From Anaerococcus provencensis (GTDB lineage: Bacteria; Bacillota; Clostridia; Tissierellales; Peptoniphilaceae), in assembly GCF_000312365.2 (NCBI RefSeq), contig NZ_HG003686.1, positions 403,443 through 467,442 of the forward strand: a stretch of DNA of 64,000 nt. Reading direction: 5' to 3'. The notes under the pieces are model-generated. The model was given only the letters and a program-made list of their open reading frames with translations, searched no databases and was not told where the DNA came from. The translations under genes were made by a program, and so were the position numbers. Within the stretch, counting starts at the first letter, position 1. Every line of letters starts with the position of its first letter. This document shows positions 35,074 to 43,383 of this stretch, piece by piece.

Positions 35074-36195
35074 TTGGCAACATTAAATTTAAAAAATGTA
35101 GATAAAATCTATCCAAATGGCGTTCAAGCTGTTTTTGATTTTAATCTAGATATTGCCGATAGAGAATTTATAGTATTCGTTGGCCCGTCAGGTTGCGGTA
35201 AGTCTACAACACTTCGTATGATTGCTGGCCTTGAAGAAATATCTGATGGGGAACTATACATAGATGGCAAGCTAATGAATGATGTTAGCCCAAAAGATAG
35301 AAATATTGCTATGGTATTTCAAAACTATGCCTTATATCCTCATATGAGTGTTTATGAAAATATGGCTTTTGGCCTAAAGCTCCAAAAAAAGGATAAAAAA
35401 GACATAGATGAAAAGGTAAAAAGAGCAGCAAAGATGCTCCAACTAGAAGAATACCTAGATAGAAAACCAGCAGCCCTATCTGGTGGTCAAAGACAGAGGG
35501 TTGCCCTAGGACGTGCTATAGTTCGTGAAGCAGAAATATTCTTGATGGACGAACCACTAAGTAACCTAGATGCCAAACTTCGTGGACAAATGAGAACTGA
35601 AATTGCTCGTATCCACGACCAACTGGATACCACAACTATCTATGTAACTCACGACCAAACAGAAGCCATGTCCATGGCTAGTCGTATCGTAGTTATGAAA
35701 GATGGTTACATCCAACAGGTAGGGACACCAGAAGAAATTTATGATCATCCAGCAAATGTATTTGTTGCAAACTTTATCGGTGCTCCACCAATGAACTTCT
35801 TTAGTGGAAAGCTTGAAGATGGACAATTAAAACTTGGTAGAAACACCATAGAAATGTCTGAACACACCAAAGATATTTTAAAGACTTACGAGAATTCTGA
35901 CCATGAATTAATTATAGGCATCAGACCAGAAGCATTTTCTTTAAATAATCTTGACAATCCAGATAACTATATCGAAGCGAAAGTTATCAACATAGAAATG
36001 CTTGGAGATGAAACAATTATCTATGCAGAAGATAAGGAAAGCAGCATATCTATTGAAGAAGAAGGCGACAATAAAGTAGCTATCAAAGTTCAAGGCAAGT
36101 GCAAGGGCATTGAAACTGGCGATATGATAAAGCTATTTGTAAACTTCGATGATATTCACTTATTTGATAGCAAAACACAGATGAGAATAAATTAA
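35074..36195 (+). CDS. MalK/MsmK-type ABC ATPase of the glycan island
   Basis: 373 aa; start TTG at 35074 after a strong TAAGGAGGGAAAA. Walker A GPSGCGKST, signature LSGGQRQRVALGRAI, Walker B FLMDEPLSNLDAKLR and switch THDQTEAM are present, then a TOBE domain. LplB/YtcP-type importers usually lack a linked ATPase and borrow a shared MsmK-like one, so its presence as first gene of this operon suggests it serves the permeases at 36847 and 37872. The stop codon overlaps the ATG of the next gene by one base. Confidence 0.9.
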   Translation: MATLNLKNVDKIYPNGVQAVFDFNLDIADREFIVFVGPSGCGKSTTLRMIAGLEEISDGELYIDGKLMNDVSPKDRNIAMVFQNYALYPHMSVYENMAFGLKLQKKDKKDIDEKVKRAAKMLQLEEYLDRKPAALSGGQRQRVALGRAIVREAEIFLMDEPLSNLDAKLRGQMRTEIARIHDQLDTTTIYVTHDQTEAMSMASRIVVMKDGYIQQVGTPEEIYDHPANVFVANFIGAPPMNFFSGKLEDGQLKLGRNTIEMSEHTKDILKTYENSDHELIIGIRPEAFSLNNLDNPDNYIEAKVINIEMLGDETIIYAEDKESSISIEEEGDNKVAIKVQGKCKGIETGDMIKLFVNFDDIHLFDSKTQMRIN

Positions 36196-36836
36196 TGGAG
36201 TCATTTACTAGGGGGCTTTATAGGATAGGGGAAGTCATAATCTATGCAATAGTTAGCTTTTTTTATAGCGGACTGATACTTTTGCCAATCTTTGCTATAG
36301 ATCTTTTGATAGAAGGTCCGATAAGTTCATACATTATGATCTTCATACCTTTAGTTGGACTTTTAGGCTTTGCCCTAGAAAGACAAGCTCTATCATTTAC
36401 AGCAGCTTTTGTAAATGATAAGAAAGTCTACCCACCTTATTTCAAGGAAGTATTTAACAAGGACTGGCTTTCAAAATACGAACTTTACACCCTATTATTT
36501 GCTCTTTACTACTATGGAAATGGATCTTTGAGTATTATTGGACAGACTAGTGCTGTTTTTGGGATTTTGAGAATTATTCTTTTGTATTTTTATAGGGGGA
36601 TAATTTTTTATACCATATTACAAACATCTCACCGTGAATATGTTGGGATAATCACTAGTATTAAAAATTCACTGATACTAAGCTACAAATATTTTATTTT
36701 TACTATTCTAATTTTTGTAGTTTGGGAAGTGTTTGAGAATCTATACATAGTAAATAGTGTTTGGATGCTAATATTTATAATAATATTTGCTGCCCTAATC
36801 AATACAGTTAATGAATATGCCATAAAGAAGATATAA
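36195..36836 (+). CDS. YesL-like (DUF624-type) membrane protein
   Basis: 213 aa, five or six hydrophobic helices. Family-style features are the early GEVIIYAIVSFFYSGLILLPI helix and an RQALSF motif after the third helix. YesL-type proteins commonly accompany LplB/YtcP-family oligosaccharide importers in Firmicutes, and that is the position here, between the ATPase and the permeases. Its molecular role is not established. Family call moderate. Confidence 0.6.
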   Translation: MESFTRGLYRIGEVIIYAIVSFFYSGLILLPIFAIDLLIEGPISSYIMIFIPLVGLLGFALERQALSFTAAFVNDKKVYPPYFKEVFNKDWLSKYELYTLLFALYYYGNGSLSIIGQTSAVFGILRIILLYFYRGIIFYTILQTSHREYVGIITSIKNSLILSYKYFIFTILIFVVWEVFENLYIVNSVWMLIFIIIFAALINTVNEYAIKKI

Positions 36837-36846
36837 GGAGGAAGAT

Positions 36847-37860
36847 ATGGAAAAAGAACCAGTTAATAAACAAATGGAAAATGCAGCCATATCCAACCAA
36901 CCTGGCATTGAGAATAAGAAAAAGGCTAAGAAAAAACCTTTTAAAGAAAGATTTAAGACAAATCTACCCTTATTAGTTTTTTCCTTGCCAGCTTTTATTT
37001 GGTTTGTAATTTTTGCTTACCTGCCAATGTTTGGACTTATTATTCCATTTAAGAGATATAAAATCTTCTCAAAGAATTTTTTCTACAATCTCTACATGAG
37101 TGAATGGTCAGGTTTAGATAACTTTAAGTTCTTTTTTAGAAGTAATGATGCTTGGATAATTATTAGAAATACTATTGGCTATAACTTTGTTTTTATAATA
37201 GTAAATATAGTTCTTGCTATGTTTACAGCTATAGCCTTACATGAAATTTTCAGCAAGAAATTAGCGAAGTTTTACCAAACTTCAATGTTTTTACCACACT
37301 TTCTAAGCTGGGTTGTTATAAGTTATGCAGTATTTGCATTCCTATCACCAGATAAGGGTCTTTTAAACAAACTTATTACATCTCTTGGCGGAAAGGGTGT
37401 GAACTGGTATACAAATACCAAATTTTGGCCAGTATTTTTAGTTTTGATTAACTCATGGAAGGGTCTAGGATATAACACTGTAGTTTATCTATCGGCCTTA
37501 TCCGGTATAGATAAGACCTATTACGAAGCTGCGGCCATGGATGGGGCTACTAAGTGGCAGATGACAAAATCAATCACCATACCACTACTAAGGCCTGTTG
37601 TAACAATCATATTTATCACATCCTTGGCAAATATATTTAGAGCAGACTTTGGTCTATTCTTCCAAGTTCCAAGAAACTCAGGTCCTTTGTACAATGTAAC
37701 AAACGTTATTGACACATATGTATTTAGAGCCTTACTTGAATCAGGGGATATTGGACTATCATCAGCAGTTTCATTGTTGCAATCTGTTGTCGGTACTATC
37801 TTGATCTTGTTCTCAAATAAGATTGTAAAAAGATACGATCCACAAAGGTCCTTATTCTAG
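36847..37860 (+). CDS. LplB-type ABC permease for complex oligosaccharides
   Basis: 337 aa. A long Lys-rich cytosolic N-terminus (ENKKKAKKKPFKERFK) precedes six helices; the periplasm-facing and coupling segments include FVIFAYLPMFGLIIPFKRY and the EAA loop EAAAMDGATKWQMTKSITIPLL near residue 225. These are the marks of the LplB/YtcP group, which carries larger glycans rather than simple sugars. Ribosome site AAGGAGGAAG. It partners the permease at 37872. Confidence 0.88.
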   Translation: MEKEPVNKQMENAAISNQPGIENKKKAKKKPFKERFKTNLPLLVFSLPAFIWFVIFAYLPMFGLIIPFKRYKIFSKNFFYNLYMSEWSGLDNFKFFFRSNDAWIIIRNTIGYNFVFIIVNIVLAMFTAIALHEIFSKKLAKFYQTSMFLPHFLSWVVISYAVFAFLSPDKGLLNKLITSLGGKGVNWYTNTKFWPVFLVLINSWKGLGYNTVVYLSALSGIDKTYYEAAAMDGATKWQMTKSITIPLLRPVVTIIFITSLANIFRADFGLFFQVPRNSGPLYNVTNVIDTYVFRALLESGDIGLSSAVSLLQSVVGTILILFSNKIVKRYDPQRSLF

Positions 37861-37871
37861 GGAGGTGATTG

Positions 37872-38792
37872 ATGAAAGAAGTAAAGAAAAGCAATTATGA
37901 TCCTCTAAAGATTAGTAAGGGATCAAATGTAGTTTTAAACATAATCCTAGTACTTTTGACAATTTCTGCTATATTGCCATTCCTCTTTGTAGTTATGATT
38001 TCATTTACAGATGAAGATTCTATCAGGAGAAACGGTTACCAACTGATACCAGAAAAATTTTCTACTGAAGCTTACCAATATGTATTTAAGGGTGGCGGAC
38101 AGATAGCAACTGCCTACAAAAACTCAGTTATAATAACAGTTGTCGGCGTAGTCATAGCCCTTGTTCTTACAACCATGTATGCATATGCCCTAAGCCGTGA
38201 TGATTATGAGTATAAAGGATTTTTCACAAAAGTTTCTACAATACCAATGCTATTTTCTGGCGGTCTTGTAGCAAGCTATTTGATAATGACACAGTTTCTA
38301 GGTCTAAAAGATAGTATGTGGGCTCTAATCTTACCACTACTAGTTGGACCATATAATATTATTTTGATGAGAACCTACTTCCAAACGTCTATACCAAAAG
38401 CCCTAATAGAGGCTGCTACCATAGACGGGGCAAGTGAAATGCAGATATTCTTTAAGATTATACTGCCCCTATCCTTGCCAATACTTGCGACAGTTGGACT
38501 CTTTGTAACCTTAGGTTACTGGAATGACTGGTACCAAGCCATGCTTTATATAGATAGCGAAGATAAGATGCCTGTTCAATACATGCTTATGAGAATCCAA
38601 AACTCAACAAACTTCCTATCAATAAGGCAAGATGCCATAGGATCTCTTGCAGGAGAGATAAAAAAGACTCTTCCTCAAGAATCTCTAAAGATGGCAATAG
38701 TAGTTATCACAACAGCACCAATACTTATAGCCTATCCTTTCTTCCAAAGATATTTTATATCAGGGCTAACCCTTGGTGCTGTTAAGGAATAA
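37872..38792 (+). CDS. YtcP-type ABC permease, partner of the LplB-like protein
   Basis: 306 aa from ATG 37872 with GGGAGGTGATTG upstream (a TTG three bases earlier is in frame). Six helices, EAA loop EAATIDGASEMQIFFKIILPLSLP near residue 180, and the group-specific end YFISGLTLGAVKE. The long loop around SEDKMPVQYMLMRIQNSTNFLSIRQ is characteristic of YtcP-like permeases. Twelve bases separate it from the preceding gene. Confidence 0.88.
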   Translation: MKEVKKSNYDPLKISKGSNVVLNIILVLLTISAILPFLFVVMISFTDEDSIRRNGYQLIPEKFSTEAYQYVFKGGGQIATAYKNSVIITVVGVVIALVLTTMYAYALSRDDYEYKGFFTKVSTIPMLFSGGLVASYLIMTQFLGLKDSMWALILPLLVGPYNIILMRTYFQTSIPKALIEAATIDGASEMQIFFKIILPLSLPILATVGLFVTLGYWNDWYQAMLYIDSEDKMPVQYMLMRIQNSTNFLSIRQDAIGSLAGEIKKTLPQESLKMAIVVITTAPILIAYPFFQRYFISGLTLGAVKE

Positions 38793-38812
38793 GCTTGACA
38801 AAAAGAGGTAAT

Positions 38813-40354
38813 ATGAAAATTCAAAGTAAAATTTCTATACTATTAGCTTCCTTGCTATTAGTAACATCTTGTCAAAATGCAGATGAAAAGAATACAACTA
38901 CAGACGATACAAAAGTAGAAGAAGCTGGCGAAGAAAATAAAGAAGCTAGCGAGGATAACAAAGATTCAGAAGACAAAGATTTGGCAAAAGGTGATGTGCC
39001 AACACTTATTTACTACAATGTAGGAACACCACAACCTGCAACAGATGATGTAGCAGCTGCTTTAAATGAATATCTTGACAGCCAAGATGCTGGCTATCAT
39101 ATAGCCTTCCAATACTTTGATTGGGGTGACTACCAACAAAAACTCCAACTAGCATCAAATGCTGGTGACGATTGGGACCTAGCATTTACAGCAAGCTGGG
39201 CAGGTCCATACAAGGAAATGGTTGATAAGGGAGCATTCTTAGATATCACAGACCTTGCCAAGGAAAAAGGCCAAGCTATGCTTGATTTGGTAAGTGATGA
39301 TGTACTAAAGGGGGCCTCAGTAGATGGCAGACTTTACGGAGCACCAGCAACAGCTGATAATATCACACCAGCAGACTTTTTCATTTGGAATAAAGACCTT
39401 GTAGAAAAATATGATATCCCAATAGAAGATATCAAAGAAGAAAAGGATTTAGAACCATACCTAAAAGAAGTTAAAGAAAATGAAGCAGAAGTAGAGTATC
39501 CATTTGGTATAGCAAATGACTTTATCTTCCAAACAAGAGTTCCAACATCTACTGCAGCTCCTGGAGTAGGAGTTAGAGAAGAAGATGGAAAGCTTGTTGC
39601 TTACTCAGTTTGGGAAGATGATGGCTACAAAGACCTAGCCTACACCATGAAAAAATACATGGACGCTGGCTACATCGATCCATCAGCTCCACAAATAGAT
39701 GCTGGTCAATTGGCCAATGGCCCAACATGGCTAGTAAGAAAAGGTGAGGGCGGAGTCAAATCTGACGATATTTGGACTAAAAACTTTGGTGTACCAGTAG
39801 TTTCATCATATGCAGGTGATATGGTATATGTAACTAATGAAAAAGCAACAGGTTCACTTCTTGCTATAAACTCTCAAAGTGAATATCCAGAACTTGCAAT
39901 GGACTTTATCAACAGAATGTATAGCGATAAGGTTTTGATGAGATATCTAGTAAATGGTATCGAAGGAGTCAACTACAAGCTAGTAGATGATGCTATAGAA
40001 CCAATAGAAGATACAGGATATGATGTTCCAGGCTTTACCTTCCTTGCATCACAAATGATGACACCAAGTGTTAAAGCAGAAAAAGAAGATAAAGCTGAAA
40101 GAGAAGCTTTACTAGAAACTTATCTTGAAAGGGTTAAACCATCACCAATACTTGGATTTAACTTTGATAAGGCTGGAAGCGAAAAAGAATACGAAAATGT
40201 ATATCAAATCATAGAACAATATCTACGTAATATCAAAACAGGAGCATTTGACGATGCATATTACGAAGAATTTGTAGAAAAACTTCACACAGCTGGTATT
40301 GAAAAACTTGTAGAAGAAGTTCAAAAACAACTAGACAGCTGGGAAGACAAGTAG
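38813..40354 (+). CDS. Solute-binding lipoprotein 1 of the glycan importer
   Basis: 513 aa from ATG 38813 (AGAGGTAAT upstream); a TTG at 38795 is in frame but less likely. A lipoprotein signal ends LLVTSC, with an acidic spacer, then a large LipO-type binding fold beginning VPTLIYYNVGTPQPATDDVAAALNEYL and containing the shared segment DWGDYQQKLQLASNAGDDWDLAFT. The next gene is a clear paralog. A weak AT-rich hairpin (ACTTTTTATTAATAAAAAGT) lies between the two and may stabilise mRNA ends. Confidence 0.88.
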   Translation: MKIQSKISILLASLLLVTSCQNADEKNTTTDDTKVEEAGEENKEASEDNKDSEDKDLAKGDVPTLIYYNVGTPQPATDDVAAALNEYLDSQDAGYHIAFQYFDWGDYQQKLQLASNAGDDWDLAFTASWAGPYKEMVDKGAFLDITDLAKEKGQAMLDLVSDDVLKGASVDGRLYGAPATADNITPADFFIWNKDLVEKYDIPIEDIKEEKDLEPYLKEVKENEAEVEYPFGIANDFIFQTRVPTSTAAPGVGVREEDGKLVAYSVWEDDGYKDLAYTMKKYMDAGYIDPSAPQIDAGQLANGPTWLVRKGEGGVKSDDIWTKNFGVPVVSSYAGDMVYVTNEKATGSLLAINSQSEYPELAMDFINRMYSDKVLMRYLVNGIEGVNYKLVDDAIEPIEDTGYDVPGFTFLASQMMTPSVKAEKEDKAEREALLETYLERVKPSPILGFNFDKAGSEKEYENVYQIIEQYLRNIKTGAFDDAYYEEFVEKLHTAGIEKLVEEVQKQLDSWEDK

Positions 40355-40406
40355 GTAAATACTTTTTATTAATAAAAAGTTTTTATAAAAAATTTTAGGG
40401 GGAAAT

Positions 40407-41966
40407 ATGAACAACAAATTTAAGAAAAGTGCACTAATTTTAGCATTAGCACTAGGTATCACAGCATGTGGCAATGATTCTGCTAAACCTGCAGAAGAAG
40501 AAAAAGACAATGCGGCAGAAACAACTGAAACTGCTCCAGCTGACGAAGAAAAAGCTACTGAAGAAAAGACAGATGAAGAAGTTACAGAAGAAACTAATGG
40601 TGAAGTTCCAACACTTACCTATTTCAATATAGGTGGAGAACCAACAAGACATGCTGAAGTTGTAGCTGCTATTAACGAATACCTTGATAGCCAAGATGCT
40701 GGTTATCACATAGACACAGTTTACTATGACTGGGGTGATTACCAACAAAAACTTCAACTAGCAATTAACTCTGGTGAAGATTGGGACCTAGCATTCACAG
40801 CTAACTGGGCAGGTCCATACAAAACTCTAGCAGATCAAAACGCTCTACTAGACTTAAATGACTACCTAGACAATGAACTAAAAGATGCTGCAGAACTAAT
40901 CGACGATAGAATGCTAGAAGGTTCAAGAATAAATGGACCACTTTATGGTTTGCCATCAGCTTATCCAGGAGTTGTAGCAGCTAACCAATTCGTATGGAAC
41001 AAAGAATATGTTGAAAAATATGATGTACCATATGAAGATTTAAAAACAACAACAGATATTGAACCATACTTAAAAGAAGTTAAAGAAAACGAACCAGATG
41101 CTCCATATCCATATATAGTAGCTTCTGACTACCTATTCGCTAGAGAAAACCCAGTATTTGAAGTTGCTTCTGGTATAGGTGTTAAGGAAGAAGATGGAAA
41201 ATTAGTAGCTTATAGCATCTATGAATCTGAAGATTTCAAAGCTGAAATTGACCAAATGAAAAAACTTTATGACGAAGGTCTAATCAATCCAGATGCTCCA
41301 CAACTTCAACCAGGTGAAGCTGACGGAAGCTATGAATCAAACCTTGTAGGCCAAGCTGAAGGTGAACCAGGATCTCAAGCAGTATGGTCACAACCAGGTG
41401 AAGAAAAATTATCTTCAATAATCGGTGATTCTATAGTAATCGACAATGGTAAAGCAACAGGTAAATTAGTATCTGTAAACAGCCAAACTGAGAACAAAGA
41501 ACAAGCTTTAGACTTTATCAACAGAATGTTCACAGATAAGAAACTTCAAGACTTATTATCATATGGTGTTGAAGGTGAAGACTATGAACTTGAAGATGGC
41601 AAAGTAAAAAGACTTGGCGAATCTACAGAAGTATACGATGTAGCTGCATTCCAATACCTATCAATGTTTAACAGAACACCAATGGCTGGTGGCGTAGGAC
41701 TTGGTGATCCAGAATTTGATGAAGAAGTAAAAGAATTTGAATCAAAACTTGTTGCTTCTCCAACACTTGGATTTAATATTGACAAAACACCTATCCAAGG
41801 TGAACTTGAAAATATTGAAGCTACAACATCAAAATACTTTATAAACCTTAAAACAGGTGCTTTCGACGAATCTTACTACAATGAATTTTTAGATCAACTA
41901 AAAACAGCAGGAATCGAAAAAGCAATAACTGAAGTTCAAAATCAACTTGATGCTTGGGAAAAATAG
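40407..41966 (+). CDS. Solute-binding lipoprotein 2 of the glycan importer
   Basis: 519 aa. Lipobox LGITAC, acidic Glu/Thr spacer, then the same fold as its neighbour: VPTLTYFNIGG, EYLDSQDAGYHI, DWGDYQQKLQLAINSGEDWDLAFTANWAGPYK and a C-terminus LKTAGIEKAITEVQNQLDAWEK, against LHTAGIEKLVEEVQKQLDSWED in the other. The copies differ most in the middle, where the ligand would sit. Two binding proteins for one pore suggest two related ligands. AGGGGGAAAT ribosome site. Confidence 0.88.
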   Translation: MNNKFKKSALILALALGITACGNDSAKPAEEEKDNAAETTETAPADEEKATEEKTDEEVTEETNGEVPTLTYFNIGGEPTRHAEVVAAINEYLDSQDAGYHIDTVYYDWGDYQQKLQLAINSGEDWDLAFTANWAGPYKTLADQNALLDLNDYLDNELKDAAELIDDRMLEGSRINGPLYGLPSAYPGVVAANQFVWNKEYVEKYDVPYEDLKTTTDIEPYLKEVKENEPDAPYPYIVASDYLFARENPVFEVASGIGVKEEDGKLVAYSIYESEDFKAEIDQMKKLYDEGLINPDAPQLQPGEADGSYESNLVGQAEGEPGSQAVWSQPGEEKLSSIIGDSIVIDNGKATGKLVSVNSQTENKEQALDFINRMFTDKKLQDLLSYGVEGEDYELEDGKVKRLGESTEVYDVAAFQYLSMFNRTPMAGGVGLGDPEFDEEVKEFESKLVASPTLGFNIDKTPIQGELENIEATTSKYFINLKTGAFDESYYNEFLDQLKTAGIEKAITEVQNQLDAWEK

Positions 41967-41977
41967 TAGATAAAAAA

Positions 41978-42083
41978 GGGACTTATGCACTTTTGTGTAT
42001 AAGTCTCTAGTTTTCTAAGGACTTTTGTAAGAACTTACAATATTTATCAATATATTTAGAAAATAAGAAAAGTAGTTTCTAAA
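41978..42083 (+). promoter_or_regulatory. Terminator plus two inverted repeats before the glycosidase genes
   Basis: GGGACTTATGCAC / GTGTATAAGTCTC (41978-42006) ends the transporter transcript. It is followed by a perfect palindrome TTGTAAG-AA-CTTACAA (42025-42040) and then by TTTAGAAA (42055-42062) / TTTCTAAA (42076-42083), the latter ending at the ribosome binding site of the GH84 gene. The glycosidases may thus have their own operator; the RpiR protein encoded downstream is a candidate ligand. Confidence 0.55.
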
Positions 42084-42092
42084 GGAGTAAAA

Positions 42093-43382
42093 ATGACGAA
42101 AATCAAAACAGGTATTATAGAAGGATTTTACAGCATACCTTGGACTTTTGAAGAAAGAAAATCCCTTATAGAATTTCTATCAGAAGTAGGTATGGACCAG
42201 TTCTTCTATGCGCCAAAAGATGACCCTTACCACAATGTTAAATGGAGAGAGCCATATACAGCAGAAAAACTTGATGAATTAAAAAAATTACAAGAAACCG
42301 CAACAGAAAAAAATATAGAATTTGTCTGGGCTATCCATCCAGGACAAAACTTAATAAAATGGGCTGATTATGATAAAGAAATTGAAAAAATATTCAAAAA
42401 ATATGATCAATTGCATGAAGTTGGAGTAAATAGCTTTGGCCTTTGTATGGACGATGTTGATCGCAATCAAGCCTATGAAGATAGGAAATATCACTTAAGA
42501 CTTGTTAAAGATCTAATAGAACATATTTCTAAATATGATAACAAGGACTTGATATTTGTTAACCCATGGTATAACCAAGCGTGGATAGATGAAAAAGGCA
42601 AAGAATACTATGATATGTTTAGAAATATTGATAATTTAAACATTATGTGGACAGGATATGATGTTGTCACTCCTTTAAGACATGATGCAAATGAAGCCTT
42701 TATAAAACTTTTGGACAAAAAACCATATATTTGGTTTAATTGGCCAGTTAATGACTACAAACGTGGTGAAATATTTATGGAAGTTTTTGAATTCTTTGAT
42801 AGCAAAGATTTCAACTACGACTCTATTGTACTAAACCCAATGAATCAAGCTGAATTATCAAAACTTTCCATCTACCAAGCAGCAGAGCTTTACAAAGACC
42901 CAGAAAACTATGAACCAATAGAAGCCTTCAAAAGAGGACTTGACTATCTGGATAAGAGTGTTGCAAAAGAACTTTTCATCATATCTGACTCTTTCTATGG
43001 ATCTGATATTTATAAGAGGGAAGAGAATAAAAAATACCTAGAAGAAGCTAAAATCAATGAAGCTTTTGATAAGGCTGATAATGATGAAGTCATAAGACTT
43101 ATAGATGAGAAAGTTACTGCAATAGATTCCTATGAGCAAAATTATTCTAATCAAAAATTATATGATGAAGTGATTCCTTTCTTTGAAAGCTTAAAATACC
43201 TATTATTAGCCGTAAAAGAAGCTATAAATGGAGAAGATAAAAAAGCAAGAGAACTTTATGATAAGAGCAAATCCTATACTATAAAAATCTATAAAGAATT
43301 TACCCAAGATGAGCTTATAGATAGGCAGGTTATAACATCAAAATCACTTGATGAAATTTACCACAAATTGATAGAGGAATAA
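42093..43382 (+). CDS. GH84 beta-N-acetylglucosaminidase, intracellular
   Basis: 429 aa. The start TGIIEGFYSIPWTFEER, the FFYAPKDDPYH segment and the paired catalytic aspartates (GLCMDDVD, Asp120-Asp121) identify family GH84, which removes beta-linked GlcNAc with substrate-assisted catalysis. No signal peptide and none of the extra N-terminal or C-terminal modules of the large secreted clostridial hyaluronidase-type enzymes; it consists of the catalytic barrel plus a helical tail. It should act on GlcNAc-bearing oligosaccharides after import. It is one base from the GH38 gene. Confidence 0.9.
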   Translation: MTKIKTGIIEGFYSIPWTFEERKSLIEFLSEVGMDQFFYAPKDDPYHNVKWREPYTAEKLDELKKLQETATEKNIEFVWAIHPGQNLIKWADYDKEIEKIFKKYDQLHEVGVNSFGLCMDDVDRNQAYEDRKYHLRLVKDLIEHISKYDNKDLIFVNPWYNQAWIDEKGKEYYDMFRNIDNLNIMWTGYDVVTPLRHDANEAFIKLLDKKPYIWFNWPVNDYKRGEIFMEVFEFFDSKDFNYDSIVLNPMNQAELSKLSIYQAAELYKDPENYEPIEAFKRGLDYLDKSVAKELFIISDSFYGSDIYKREENKKYLEEAKINEAFDKADNDEVIRLIDEKVTAIDSYEQNYSNQKLYDEVIPFFESLKYLLLAVKEAINGEDKKARELYDKSKSYTIKIYKEFTQDELIDRQVITSKSLDEIYHKLIEE

Positions 43383-43383
43383 T

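Noticed and set aside
40361..40386. AT-rich hairpin between the two glycan-binding lipoproteins as a full terminator
   Set aside because: The stem is only A-T pairs and the second gene follows with its own strong ribosome site; at most it is an mRNA-end stabiliser.
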